Assembly: GCA_963798455.1 (NCBI GenBank)
Contig: CAWCTD010000003.1
Location: 4,216,001 to 4,280,000 of the forward strand
From: CAWCTD01 sp963798455
Lineage (GTDB): Bacteria; Acidobacteriota; Terriglobia; Bryobacterales; Bryobacteraceae
Direction of reading: 5' to 3'
Length of the DNA stretch: 64,000 nt
The translations under genes and the position numbers were made by a program. Of this stretch, positions 26,181 to 34,071 are shown one piece after another (within the stretch, counting starts at the first letter, position 1; each line of letters begins with the position of its first letter). The notes under the pieces were generated by a model, which was not told the origin of the DNA, made no database searches, and saw nothing but the letters and a program-made list of their open reading frames with translations.

Positions 26181-26498
26181 CTATTGCCCGCCTTCCGAGG
26201 CCTGCTCCGCCTCCTCGGCCCCTCGCGGCCCGGCGGCTTCGGATTCGGCGATGAGCCGCAGAGCTTCTTCCAGCAGGGACTTCGGGACGCGGATCTCGAA
26301 CGGCAGACTTGGTATGACGCCACCCCCCACGATGACCGAGGAGATGCCGCCGGCTTCCAGGACGCCCTGAATGGCCAGAGCCTCCATTTCAGAGGTGTGC
26401 TTGTCCGAGCTGAAGACAGTTACCAGGTCCAGGTCGTCGGACGTGTCCAGCGGCTCTGGCAGTTCTGAAAGTTGGTCCGACTCCGGTTCAATCGCCAT
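26181..26498 (-). CDS. DUF2007-type putative signal-transducing protein
   Basis: 105 aa. The core LVTVFSSDKHTSEMEALAIQGVLEAGGISSVIVGGG then PSLPFEIRVPKSLLEEALRLIAE is the DUF2007 (PII-like fold) domain; the ends are acidic and low-complexity. Its role is unknown. The stop abuts that of comEC (convergent). Its start overlaps by 11 bp the stop of a leftover proS tail at 26488, which shows that this gene was once directly coupled to proS. Confidence 0.75.
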   Translation of the reverse strand: MAIEPESDQLSELPEPLDTSDDLDLVTVFSSDKHTSEMEALAIQGVLEAGGISSVIVGGGVIPSLPFEIRVPKSLLEEALRLIAESEAAGPRGAEEAEQASEGGQ

Positions 26499-26532
26499 GC
26501 TTCGAGGATAGCGCGTTCGCCACGAAAGCTGG

Positions 26533-26580
26533 CGCTTCTGCCGTGGGCACGTCCACGGATTCGCGCGTGCGGCGGTTCAG
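26533..26580 (-). repeat. Duplicated proS 3'-end, remnant copy
   Basis: 48 bp identical except for one base to 27279-27326 within proS; weaker similarity extends to about 26512. On the lower strand it encodes RRTRESVDVPTAEA, and the frame continues PAFVANALSSKHGD to a TGA at 26488. It looks like the original proS terminus left behind when mntA-hepT was inserted. Confidence 0.85.
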
Positions 26581-26921
26581 CGAGAGCCCTCTTCCAGCAA
26601 GCGCAGGACGGCGGCGAGCAACCGGGGTATGTCGCGTTCGACGATACCGCCGAGCACGGCTGGGTTCACCTGATCGTAGGCGTGAATCAGAATGTTCCGT
26701 GTGTCGATAATGCTGCGCCACAGAACCTCGGGATGTGCCTGCCTGAAATCCGGAACCAGCTTTCCCGCGGCTTCTCCTATGATTTCCAGATTGCGGCACA
26801 CGGCATCCACCAGCAGTGGCGACTCGGGCCATCGCGGTCCGGGCCCTGCCGTGTAGTGAAGGATCCGCTCGCAGGATTCACGTATGTGAATCAAGTAGAA
26901 TCTCGGGTCCTTGTCAGCCAT
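26577..26921 (-). CDS. hepT: HepT-type HEPN toxin of a MntA/HepT pair
   Basis: 114 aa, a HEPN-domain ribonuclease toxin of the HepT/DUF86 group. It has the family opening (YLIHIRESCERILHY), NLEIIGEAAGKL, and the catalytic RNILIHAY (R75, H80, Y82), where the Tyr is the site modified by the partner nucleotidyltransferase in studied pairs. The ATG at 26921 is 4 bp after the mntA stop. Its own TGA uses bases at the edge of the duplicated proS segment. Such pairs cleave tRNA ends when the toxin is free. Confidence 0.88.
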   Translation of the reverse strand: MADKDPRFYLIHIRESCERILHYTAGPGPRWPESPLLVDAVCRNLEIIGEAAGKLVPDFRQAHPEVLWRSIIDTRNILIHAYDQVNPAVLGGIVERDIPRLLAAVLRLLEEGSR

Positions 26922-26925
26922 TTGG

Positions 26926-27219
26926 TCAGAGAGGAACAGCCTCGGCCACCACACGGTCACGAATGTATGGGTGGACGCAAGTGGCCTCGACCACGTCAAC
27001 CTGTTCGCCTAGGAGGTCCTTCAGGTCCGCCAGAAGCCCGCCGAGATCAAAGAGGTTGCGGCCGGCGTCCAACTCCACCAGGAAATCGACGTTGCTCGCA
27101 GCGGAGTTCAGGCCGGTGGCGACAGAGCCGAACACGCGGACGTTGCGGCAGCCGTGAATCTGGGCCAGGCGCAGGATTTCCGCTTTCTTCTCTCGCCGCA
27201 GCGTGTCCAATGTCAGCAT
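26926..27219 (-). CDS. mntA: MntA-type nucleotidyltransferase antitoxin with altered active site
   Basis: 97 aa of the minimal nucleotidyltransferase fold. The motif is GSVATG (31-36) followed by SNVDFLVEL: the canonical GS-x10-DxD reads GS-x10-NxD here (N43, D45). In studied systems MntA adds AMP to the HepT Tyr; loss of the first Asp could weaken this. It lies upstream of hepT with a 4-bp gap and 12 bp after the proS stop, so it could be read from the proS transcript. The rest (NLFDLGGLLADLKDLLGEQVDVV) is typical. Confidence 0.85.
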   Translation of the reverse strand: MLTLDTLRREKKAEILRLAQIHGCRNVRVFGSVATGLNSAASNVDFLVELDAGRNLFDLGGLLADLKDLLGEQVDVVEATCVHPYIRDRVVAEAVPL

Positions 27220-27230
27220 CGCCTTCAACC

Positions 27231-28949
27231 CTATTTTCCCCCAACTGCCTCCCGCGTGGCGTGCGCCACGTAGATGGCCGCTTCTGCCGTGGGCACGTCC
27301 ACGGATTCGCGCGTGCGGCGGGTCAGCACTTCGACCTTGCCTTGACCCAGCTTCTTGCCTACCGTGATGCGGTAGGGAACGCCGATCAGGTCGGCGTCTT
27401 TGAACTTGACGCCGGGCCGCTCGTCGCGGTCGTCGAGCAGGGCGTCCAGGCCCAGCGACAGGCACTCCCTGTAGATCGTATCGGCGGCCTTCCGTTGGGC
27501 CTTGTCGGAGCTGTTTACAGGCGTAATCACCACCTCAAACGGGGCGATGGACGGCGGCAGCGCCATGCCGTTTGCGTCGTTGTAGAGTTCCACCGCGCCG
27601 CACAGGATGCGCTCGATGCCGATCCCGTAAGACCCCATAATCGGCGTGACCTCCTCGCCCGCGGCGTTGAGCACGCGCAATCCCATGCTCTCGGAGTACT
27701 TGTACCCCAGCTTGAAAATGTGCCCGATCTCGACGGTCTTCTTCAGTTCCAGGCGTTTGCCGCATTTGTGGCAGCCGTCCTCTGGCGTCGCTTGCCGCAG
27801 GTCGTGCCACTCCGGCGAAAAATCCTCGCCCGGCGTGACGTGGCGGAGGTGGTAGTCGTCCTGGTTGGCTCCCGCGATCATGTTGCGGCGGCCCTTGAGC
27901 GCCAGGTCGGCGAGGATGCGCAGATTGCGAACGCCGACCGGACCGAGAGAACCAGCGTCCGCCCCGAAACGCTCCCGGATCTCTTCGGGGTGAGCGGGAC
28001 GCACTTCGCTGGCCTGAACCACGCCGGCGAGCTTGGTCTCGCTCAGGCTGTGGTCTCCTCGGACCAGGATCAGGAGGACCTGCCCGTCTGCCACCATCAC
28101 CAGACTCTTCATCTGGGAGGTCTCGGGAAGGCCCGTGAATTCGGCGACTTCGGCGATGGTCTTCCGTCCCGGCGTGTGGAACTTCTCAGGCGCCAGTTCG
28201 CCCGCGGGGTCCGCGGCGAGGGGCTCGGACGGCACGGATTCCGCCTTCTCCAGATTGGCGGCATACCCGCAGGAAGGACAGAGCACCACGTAGTCTTCTC
28301 CCGCCTCGGTCGGGACCATGAACTCGTGCGACTGGCTGCCGCCCATGGCTCCCGAGTGGGCCTCGACGACGAAGTACTTGAGGCCGCAACGGTCAAAGAT
28401 CCGGCCGTAGGCGCGGTAGTGCTTCTCGTAGGCGGCATCCAGCCCGGCGGCATCCAGGTCGAAGGTGTAGGAGTCTTTCATGATGAACTGCCGCACGCGC
28501 AGCAGGCCGGACTTAGGACGCGGCTCGTCGCGGAACTTGGTCTGGATCTGATACCAGATCTGCGGCAGTTGCTTGTAGCTCCTCAACTCTCCGCGGGCAA
28601 TGGTGGTCATGACTTCTTCGTGCGTCATCCCCAGGCACAGGTCGTGCTGCCAGCGGTCCTTCAGGCGGAACATGTTGGCGCCCATCACTTCCCAGCGGCC
28701 CGATTCCTGCCACACCTCGGCCGGGTTCAACGCCGGCAGCAACATTTCCTGAGCGCCAATGGCGTCCATCTCCTGGCGGACAATGCGGATGATCTTCAAC
28801 AGCGACCGCTGCGCCAGAAACAGGTAGCTGTAAATGCCCGCGGCGAGCTGGCGTACATAGCCCGCGCGCAGCAAGAGCTGATGGCTCGCGACTTCAGCCT
28901 CGGCGGGGTTGTCCCGCAGAGTAGGGATAAACAACTTGCTCCAGTACAT
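27231..28949 (-). CDS. proS: Prolyl-tRNA synthetase
   Basis: 572 aa of the bacterial type with the editing (INS) domain inserted between class II motifs 2 and 3. Class II motif 1 lies near LLRAGYVRQLAAGIYSYL, motif 2 near TKFRDEPRPKSGLLRVRQFIMKDSY (within it FRDEPRPKSGLLR), the INS domain follows (FTGLPETSQMKSLVMV), motif 3 is GSYGIGIERIL, then the anticodon-binding domain. The ATG at 28949 is chosen by family alignment; 23 codons upstream are unlike. The C-terminal ~16 residues differ from those in the leftover copy at 26488-26580. Confidence 0.95.
   Translation of the reverse strand: MYWSKLFIPTLRDNPAEAEVASHQLLLRAGYVRQLAAGIYSYLFLAQRSLLKIIRIVRQEMDAIGAQEMLLPALNPAEVWQESGRWEVMGANMFRLKDRWQHDLCLGMTHEEVMTTIARGELRSYKQLPQIWYQIQTKFRDEPRPKSGLLRVRQFIMKDSYTFDLDAAGLDAAYEKHYRAYGRIFDRCGLKYFVVEAHSGAMGGSQSHEFMVPTEAGEDYVVLCPSCGYAANLEKAESVPSEPLAADPAGELAPEKFHTPGRKTIAEVAEFTGLPETSQMKSLVMVADGQVLLILVRGDHSLSETKLAGVVQASEVRPAHPEEIRERFGADAGSLGPVGVRNLRILADLALKGRRNMIAGANQDDYHLRHVTPGEDFSPEWHDLRQATPEDGCHKCGKRLELKKTVEIGHIFKLGYKYSESMGLRVLNAAGEEVTPIMGSYGIGIERILCGAVELYNDANGMALPPSIAPFEVVITPVNSSDKAQRKAADTIYRECLSLGLDALLDDRDERPGVKFKDADLIGVPYRITVGKKLGQGKVEVLTRRTRESVDVPTAEAAIYVAHATREAVGGK
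27279..27326 (-). repeat. Duplicated proS 3'-end, copy within proS
   Basis: Partner of 26533-26580, 746 bp away. It encodes the last ~30 residues of present-day proS and continues into a different tail, AIYVAHATREAVGGK. Confidence 0.85.
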
Positions 28950-29016
28950 GGGAAATCCCGAAGGGAAAACGGAACGAAGATGCCATTCTAGCATGTTAGA
29001 ATTAGGTCGGATTTCC

Positions 29017-29490
29017 ATGAAGATCGCAATTGGAGCGGATCACGCGGGCTTTCCTCTCAAAGAGCAACTCCGCGACCGGCTGACCCGGGAGGGTCACCAA
29101 GTAGTTGACTACGGAACGCACGGCTCCGACTCGACTGATTACCCCGACTATGCCGCGCCCGTGGCTCGAGACGTGGCATCAGGACGGGCCGACCGGGGGA
29201 TTCTGGTGTGCTCCACGGGGGTGGGCATGTCCATCGCCGCCAATAAGATTCCGGGGGTCCGCGCGGCGCTTGGCACCAATCTGGAAGAAGTCCGGCTGGT
29301 GCGCGGACACAACGATGCGAACGTCCTGACCTTGGGGGCCAGGTACACCGCGCCCGAGGAAGCCGGAGCGCTGGTGGAGGAGTTTCTGAGCGCGGAGTTC
29401 GAAGGCGGGCGGCACGCGCGCCGCGTCGGCAAAATCACGGCGTTGGAGCAGGAAGCAGCATGCAAGGAAACCGAGGGCCTCAGGCCATGA
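29017..29490 (+). CDS. rpiB: Ribose-5-phosphate isomerase B
   Basis: 157 aa. RpiB/LacAB fold with KIAIGADHAGFPLKEQL, DYGTHGSDSTDYPDYA, the catalytic CSTGVGMSIAANKIPGVRA (Cys and the anion hole) and GHNDANVLTLGARY. Converts ribose 5-phosphate and ribulose 5-phosphate. The ATG at 29017 fits the family. It is divergent from proS (67 bp between), and the ATGA overlap with glyA makes a two-gene operon, an arrangement found in many bacteria. Confidence 0.95.
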   Translation: MKIAIGADHAGFPLKEQLRDRLTREGHQVVDYGTHGSDSTDYPDYAAPVARDVASGRADRGILVCSTGVGMSIAANKIPGVRAALGTNLEEVRLVRGHNDANVLTLGARYTAPEEAGALVEEFLSAEFEGGRHARRVGKITALEQEAACKETEGLRP

Positions 29491-30770
29491 CCCTGCAAGA
29501 TCGGATGGCGAGGCCGCTGGCCGGCGTCGATCCGGAAATCTATGGTGCCATCCAGAGCGAACTGGATCGCCAGAATTCAAGACTGGAGTTGATCGCCAGC
29601 GAGAATTTCACCTCCGAGGCCGTGCTGGAGGCGACCGCCAGCGTCTTCACCAACAAGTACGCCGAGGGCTACCCAGGCAAGCGCTACTACGGAGGGTGCG
29701 AGTTTGTCGATGTCGTGGAAAACCTCGCCCGGGAGCGGGCCAAGAAGCTCTTCCACGCCGAGTTCGCCAACGTACAGCCCCACGCGGGATCGCAAGCCAA
29801 CGAGGCGGCCTACGGCGCCGTGCTCGATCCCGGGGACACCATCCTGGGAATGAATCTGTCGCACGGCGGCCACCTCACTCACGGCCACCATCTGAATTTC
29901 TCCGGAAAGCGTTACAAGGTGGTCCCCTACGGCGTTCGCCGCGAGGACGAGAGGATCGACTACGAGGAACTGGCGCGGCTGGCCGAGGAGCACCGGCCCA
30001 AGATGATCATCGCCGGCGGCAGCGCCTATCCGCGCATCATCGATTTCCGCCGCTTCCGGGAGATCGCGGATTCGGTGGGCGCGGTGCTGCTGGTCGACAT
30101 GGCGCACTTTTCCGGCATGGTGGCGGCGGGGTTGCATCCGAATCCTTGTGAGCACGCCGATATCGTCACCTCCACCACGCACAAGACCCTTCGGGGGCCC
30201 CGGTCGGGGATTATCCTGGCCAAGGAGAAGTTCGGGCCGGCCATCGACAAGAGCGTCTTCCCGGGCGTGCAAGGCGGGCCCCTGGTGCACGTCATCGCGG
30301 CCAAGGCAGTCTGCTTCGCGGAAGCCATGACGCCCGAGTTCGTCGAGTACCAGAGGCAGGTGCTGGCCAACGCAAAGGCGCTGGCCGCCGGGTTGCTGGA
30401 CGCCGGTTTCCGCGTGGTTTCGGGCGGCACGGACACGCATCTGCTGCTGCTGGATGTGTTCGCCAAGGGAATCCGCGGCAGGGACGCCGAGACCGGCCTC
30501 GACCGGGCCCACATCACCGCCAACAAGAACGCCATTCCGTTCGACGTCAATCCGCCGCTAAACCCGAGCGGTATCCGTCTGGGGTCCCCGGCTGTCACTA
30601 CCCGCGGTTTCGGCGAGGCGGAAATGCGGGAGGTCGCCGGTTTGATCGCTGAAGTCCTGGCCGACCTCGGCTCGGAAGAAAGGCTCGCCGCCGTGCGGCA
30701 GCGCGTCGCCTCTCTCACGGAGCGTTTTCCGCTTTACGGTTGGAAGTTCCACACGGTCGCCACGGGGTGA
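29487..30770 (+). CDS. glyA: Serine hydroxymethyltransferase
   Basis: 427 aa, PLP enzyme making glycine and 5,10-methylene-THF from serine. Seen: NSRLELIASENFTSEAVLEA, TNKYAEGYPGKRYYGGCE, DMAHFSGMVAAG and the PLP-lysine motif TSTTHKTLRGPRSG (Lys in HKTLRG). The ATG at 29487 overlaps the rpiB stop; an upstream ATG at 29460 would add nine residues. Length is normal. Confidence 0.96.
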   Translation: MTLQDRMARPLAGVDPEIYGAIQSELDRQNSRLELIASENFTSEAVLEATASVFTNKYAEGYPGKRYYGGCEFVDVVENLARERAKKLFHAEFANVQPHAGSQANEAAYGAVLDPGDTILGMNLSHGGHLTHGHHLNFSGKRYKVVPYGVRREDERIDYEELARLAEEHRPKMIIAGGSAYPRIIDFRRFREIADSVGAVLLVDMAHFSGMVAAGLHPNPCEHADIVTSTTHKTLRGPRSGIILAKEKFGPAIDKSVFPGVQGGPLVHVIAAKAVCFAEAMTPEFVEYQRQVLANAKALAAGLLDAGFRVVSGGTDTHLLLLDVFAKGIRGRDAETGLDRAHITANKNAIPFDVNPPLNPSGIRLGSPAVTTRGFGEAEMREVAGLIAEVLADLGSEERLAAVRQRVASLTERFPLYGWKFHTVATG

Positions 30771-30776
30771 AGGCCG

Positions 30777-31919
30777 ATTCGCATCGTCATCGATACTCGG
30801 CATATCCGCGACTTCGGAATCGGGACGTATATCCGGAACCTGGTCCGGGCCTTGGCCCGTCTGGACGAGGACAATCACTACATCCTGGTGGGCCGTTCCC
30901 AGGACGCTCAGGAACTGGGCACGCTTCCGGCTAACTTCGAGATCGTTCCGTACGAGAGGCCGGATCGAGCGCTGGTGGACCAGGCCGCGTTTCCGCTCTA
31001 TCTGCGCCGATTCCGGGCCGACGTCTGCCATATTCCGCTGAACATGATCTCCCTGTTCATGCCCAAGCCTTTTGTGGCCACGGTGCACGACCTGAGCAGC
31101 CTGCTGTTCGAGGACCCGGACGGCAAGCATCGGCGCTTCCGCCTCTACCAGTTCCGGCGCGGGCTGGAGCGCGCGGACAGGGTCATCGCGGTGTCCAACG
31201 CCACGCGGCGGGACATCGAGGACCTGTTCGGCATCCGGCCGGAGAAGATCAGGCAGATCTACAATGCCCCGGACCCCAGGTTTCTGGCCGACGGGCCTGG
31301 CCCTGGTGACATGGAACGCCAGATGCTCCTTGAGCGCTATCAGATCAACCACCCTTTTTTGCTCTACGTGGGCACCATCCGGCCGCAAAAGAACATCCCA
31401 CGCCTGGTGGAGGCTTTCGCGGTCCTGCGTGGGGACCTGGAAGATCAGCCTCTGTTCAGGGACTTGCGGTTGATCATCATCGGAGATGAGATCTCCCGGC
31501 ACCCCGCCGTGCGCCGCACGGTCATACAAACCAGGATGGAACAGTTCGTCCGGTTCCTCGGTTTCGTGACCTTTGACACGCTCCGGACGTTCTACGCCTC
31601 GGCCTCGGCCTTCGTATTTCCCTCCCTTTACGAGGGCTTCGGTCTGCCGCCTTTGGAGGCCATGGCCTCAGGCACGCCGGTGGTGACCTCCAACATCAGC
31701 TCGCTTCCCGAGGTGGTCGGAAACGCGGCTGTGCTGGTGAACCCCGAGAACGTTTTCGAGATCGCCAAAGGCATTCGAGAAGCTCTCACCAACAGCACTC
31801 TGCGCGCCACCCTCATTCATAGGGGGCACGAGCAAGCGCGCCGCTTCAGTTGGGAGTCGACGGCCCGCCAGGTGCTATCGATCTATAAAGAGGTGGCGGC
31901 CGCACATGGCCGTCAGTGA
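30777..31919 (+). CDS. GT4-family glycosyltransferase, apparent ATT start
   Basis: About 380 aa of the GT-B fold, glycosyltransferase family 4. The donor site shows LYVGTIRPQKNIPRLVEAF and the EX7E region FPSLYEGFGLPPLEAMASGTPV; also ADVCHIPLN and HDLSSLLFEDP. Conserved N-terminal sequence RIVIDTRHIRDFGIGTYIRN begins immediately after an in-frame stop with no ATG, GTG or TTG before it; the only fitting initiator is ATT at 30777, with GAAGG just upstream. An ATG-type start lies much later (TTG at 30849) and would delete the acceptor loop. It follows glyA by 6 bp and is probably co-transcribed. Confidence 0.82.
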   Translation: MRIVIDTRHIRDFGIGTYIRNLVRALARLDEDNHYILVGRSQDAQELGTLPANFEIVPYERPDRALVDQAAFPLYLRRFRADVCHIPLNMISLFMPKPFVATVHDLSSLLFEDPDGKHRRFRLYQFRRGLERADRVIAVSNATRRDIEDLFGIRPEKIRQIYNAPDPRFLADGPGPGDMERQMLLERYQINHPFLLYVGTIRPQKNIPRLVEAFAVLRGDLEDQPLFRDLRLIIIGDEISRHPAVRRTVIQTRMEQFVRFLGFVTFDTLRTFYASASAFVFPSLYEGFGLPPLEAMASGTPVVTSNISSLPEVVGNAAVLVNPENVFEIAKGIREALTNSTLRATLIHRGHEQARRFSWESTARQVLSIYKEVAAAHGRQ

Positions 31920-32599
31920 GACGGCAGCGTCCGGCCCATCCAGGCGACTCTGGCTTTGACGACGTCTAGCAGGTGGCAGCCCTTCAGCGGAAGAGCCTCG
32001 ATACTTTCCGAACCCTCCGATGGAACTCCTCTCAGCAGCAGCAGGTCGCCGCGCTCCATTCGGAGCCGCCTCACCACGCCTTCTCCATAACGGCTCACCA
32101 CATACAGCCCATCTTCGCCGGGGTGCAGCCGCCGGGCAGGCGACTTGTCCAACAGAACCAGGTCGTTCTCCCGCAAAAGGCCGGACATGCGCGCGTCCCG
32201 GGCCAGGCGAGCGACGAGCGGGTTTTCCAACGAAGACAGAAAGAAGCACGGAAAGGGACAGCCGTCCACCGGGCTGGGCTGCCTGGGCAAAGGAAGCCCC
32301 GGCCCAAGCCATCCCTCCAGCACGGGAACCTCGATCGAGCGGGCCGTGCCGCCAGACCGGGAGCACGGCCCGGCGCCCGGCTCGTGCTGCTGAAGCAGGT
32401 CCCTCACCGTGAGCCCCAGGCGCCGAAGAATTGTGTCTGCTGCCGAAAGCGAGAGAATTCTCGCCCCTTTCAGCACATTATGTACATGAGGTTGTGAAAT
32501 TCCGGTAAGGTGTGCGAGCCGACGCTCAGTCAGCTCGCCGTTTTGCAGGCGGGTTCGCAAGACTGCGATCAGCCGCTTTTGCAACACATCGAAGTACAT
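31913..32599 (-). CDS. LexA/S24-like repressor lacking the catalytic dyad
   Basis: 228 aa from the ATG at 32599 (a TTG at 32614 is possible). The N-terminus is an XRE-type helix-turn-helix (LTERRLAHLTGISQPHVHNVLKGARILS). The C-terminal half is a LexA/S24 (signal-peptidase-like) fold: DARMSGLLRENDLVLLD corresponds to the GDSMxPxxxdGD region, but the Ser is Arg, and VVRRLRME has Arg for the catalytic Lys. Self-cleavage is therefore unlikely and it may instead sense a ligand or only dimerise. A perfect palindrome lies 34 bp before the start. Its end overlaps the convergent glycosyltransferase gene by 7 bp. Confidence 0.75.
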   Translation of the reverse strand: MYFDVLQKRLIAVLRTRLQNGELTERRLAHLTGISQPHVHNVLKGARILSLSAADTILRRLGLTVRDLLQQHEPGAGPCSRSGGTARSIEVPVLEGWLGPGLPLPRQPSPVDGCPFPCFFLSSLENPLVARLARDARMSGLLRENDLVLLDKSPARRLHPGEDGLYVVSRYGEGVVRRLRMERGDLLLLRGVPSEGSESIEALPLKGCHLLDVVKARVAWMGRTLPSH

Positions 32600-32632
32600 C
32601 TGGCTTATGCCCAAGGGCTATTTCTGTCTGAA

Positions 32633-32650
32633 ATAGGACGAACGTCCTAT
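32633..32650. promoter_or_regulatory. Perfect 18-bp palindrome, likely operator of the S24-like repressor
   Basis: ATAGGACGAACGTCCTAT: 8-bp perfect arms around AA. It lies 34-51 bp upstream of the repressor ATG and directly beside a -10-like TACTAT (lower strand, 32659-32654), the expected place for autorepression. A half-site GTCCTAA recurs near 32688. Confidence 0.6.
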
Positions 32651-32784
32651 GAAATAGTAGCACAGAACTATAGGTAATAGAAGTCCTAATCCCTCCAGAA
32701 CTATACTCCTATTGTTGAAAACAAAGATCTTAACCAATTTGAAATGATCTAAGAATTTCGGCGGAAAAATATTAATTCAAACTC

Positions 32785-32819
32785 TTGACTATTCCCCTCT
32801 CCTGTTTACAGTGGTAAAC
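32785..32819 (+). promoter_or_regulatory. Promoter overlapped by a GTTTAC-N4-GTAAAC palindrome
   Basis: TTGACT (32785-32790), 16-bp spacer, TACAGT (32807-32812) before the 196-aa gene. The palindrome GTTTACAGTGGTAAAC (32804-32819) covers the -10 region and resembles the TACAnnTGTA operators of BlaI/CopY-type repressors with one change. The regulator is not in the window. Confidence 0.5.
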
Positions 32820-32842
32820 GGGATAGGGAGGACCCAAGAGAC

Positions 32843-33433
32843 ATGGAGTGGAACCGATCCGACACAATCGCGCTGGCGAAGCAGTCTTGCACGCAGTGCC
32901 ACGGCCTAGGACTACGGGGGTTCGGCAGGGGAAGCAAGAGCCCCTGCAACTGTGTTCTGAGAGCGATTTTCCGCGCCTGCTACGCGCGGTTCCGGCATTG
33001 CGCCACCAAGGAGAAGCACATGAGCCATGCCTCCGCGGAGTTCATCGCCGGCCGGGAAGGCAAGTTGACCTGGGGCCGCAAGGACGAGGAGTACATAGCC
33101 GACTTCTGCCTAGTCAGCCGCAGGGCGCTGGACGAATTGGAGTACAGGGTTTTCAAATTTCATTTCTTACTCGGCGCCGACTGGAGGCTCTGCACCCGGC
33201 GCTTGAATATCGACCGCGGCAATTTCTTCCACATTGTGTATCGCATTGAGCAGAAGCTGGGGCGGGTCTATCGCGAGCTGGAGCCCTACGGGCTGTTCCC
33301 GCTGGACGAGTACTTTCACGGGCCCCGGCACCCGCCGCAGCCTCGGCCGATCCAGATGGCGCCGGGCCTGGGGTCCGGGTTCACCCCTCCTCTGGCGGCG
33401 CTGCGGCCGCCGCTGGTGCAGCAAATCGCTTGA
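32843..33433 (+). CDS. Unknown protein with Cys-rich N-terminus and HTH-like helices
   Basis: 196 aa. The first 40 residues hold CTQCHGLGLRG and PCNCVLRAIFRACYARFRHC, a zinc-binding pattern like half of a DnaJ-type or phage antiterminator-type zinc ribbon. The middle (LDELEYRVFKFHFLLGADWRLC, then NIDRGNFFHIVYRIEQKLGR) looks like the helix-turn-helix of sigma-70 region 4, without a recognisable sigma region 2. The tail is proline-rich. Together this suggests a nucleic-acid-binding protein, perhaps acting on transcription, but no family is recognised. It has its own promoter with a palindromic operator. The ATG at 32843 is preceded by GGGAGG at 32825. Confidence 0.6.
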   Translation: MEWNRSDTIALAKQSCTQCHGLGLRGFGRGSKSPCNCVLRAIFRACYARFRHCATKEKHMSHASAEFIAGREGKLTWGRKDEEYIADFCLVSRRALDELEYRVFKFHFLLGADWRLCTRRLNIDRGNFFHIVYRIEQKLGRVYRELEPYGLFPLDEYFHGPRHPPQPRPIQMAPGLGSGFTPPLAALRPPLVQQIA

Positions 33434-33445
33434 GTCCGGATCGCG

Positions 33446-33892
33446 TTAGCGTCGCTCGCGGAAGAACCTTTGCAGCAGTTCGGCGCACTCGGCCGCGAGC
33501 ACGCCTTCCACGACTTCGACTCGGTGATTCAGCAACTCCGAGTCGGCGATGCGGAACTTGCTGCGAACCGCGCCGAAGCGCAGGTCTCTTGCGCCAAATA
33601 CGAGCCGGCGAACGCGCGCGGCCACCAGTGCCCCGGCGCACATGGGACAGGGCTCCAGGGTCACGTAGAGCGCCGCTTCTTCGAGGCGGTAGTTGGCGGC
33701 CGCCGCTGCCGCCTCTCTTAGGGCCAGAATTTCGGCGTGGGCGGTGGGATCCAGGCGGGAAACCGGTGCGTTGTAGCCCCGGCCGAGGATTGCGCCGCCA
33801 CTGACCAGGACGGCCCCCACCGGAACCTCCCCTTGCCCGGCGGCCAGCCGGGCCAGCCGGAGCGCCTCCGCCATGAAGAATTCGTCGTTCAT
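33446..33892 (-). CDS. tadA: tRNA(adenine34) deaminase
   Basis: 148 aa, cytidine-deaminase fold. The zinc site is complete: PTAHAEILALREA (His and catalytic Glu) and PCPMCAGAL (two Cys). It makes inosine at the wobble position of tRNA-Arg(ACG). The ATG at 33892 has GGAGA immediately upstream; the frame further up to 34018 is not coding. It converges on the 196-aa gene with a 12-bp gap. Confidence 0.93.
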   Translation of the reverse strand: MNDEFFMAEALRLARLAAGQGEVPVGAVLVSGGAILGRGYNAPVSRLDPTAHAEILALREAAAAAANYRLEEAALYVTLEPCPMCAGALVAARVRRLVFGARDLRFGAVRSKFRIADSELLNHRVEVVEGVLAAECAELLQRFFRERR

Positions 33893-33939
33893 TCTCCGCT
33901 GTTCGGATTCCTCTCCTGGCTCTAGAATACTCGTGTGCG

Positions 33940-34013
33940 CGGGCGGAGAGCGGAGGCGGGCGACATGGGCTTCACGATGGGGAGTTATGAAGTGACAAAG
34001 CCGGCGGGTGGAG
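33940..34013 (+). pseudogene. Remnant of a DUF4440-like gene, left of the IS3 element
   Basis: About 60 bp (clearest from 33959) encode GDMGFTMGSYEVTKPAGG, nearly the same as GDMGYTVGSYEVTKAAGG in the intact gene at 36542-37033. The similarity stops exactly at the IS3 left end. The rest of the 5' part of this copy is absent. Confidence 0.8.
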
Positions 34014-34071
34014 TGCACCCCAAAAGTGAGACACGAAGTTAAGGGGCCGAATACATTGAATGGAGAGAGGT

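Noticed and set aside
26472..28991. 839-codon plus-strand frame opposite mntA-hepT and proS
   Set aside because: It spans several real genes on the other strand and encodes Arg/His/Gln-rich sequence with no domain.
28950..29016. Glycine riboswitch ahead of rpiB-glyA
   Set aside because: The intergenic space is only 67 bp and lacks the aptamer pattern.
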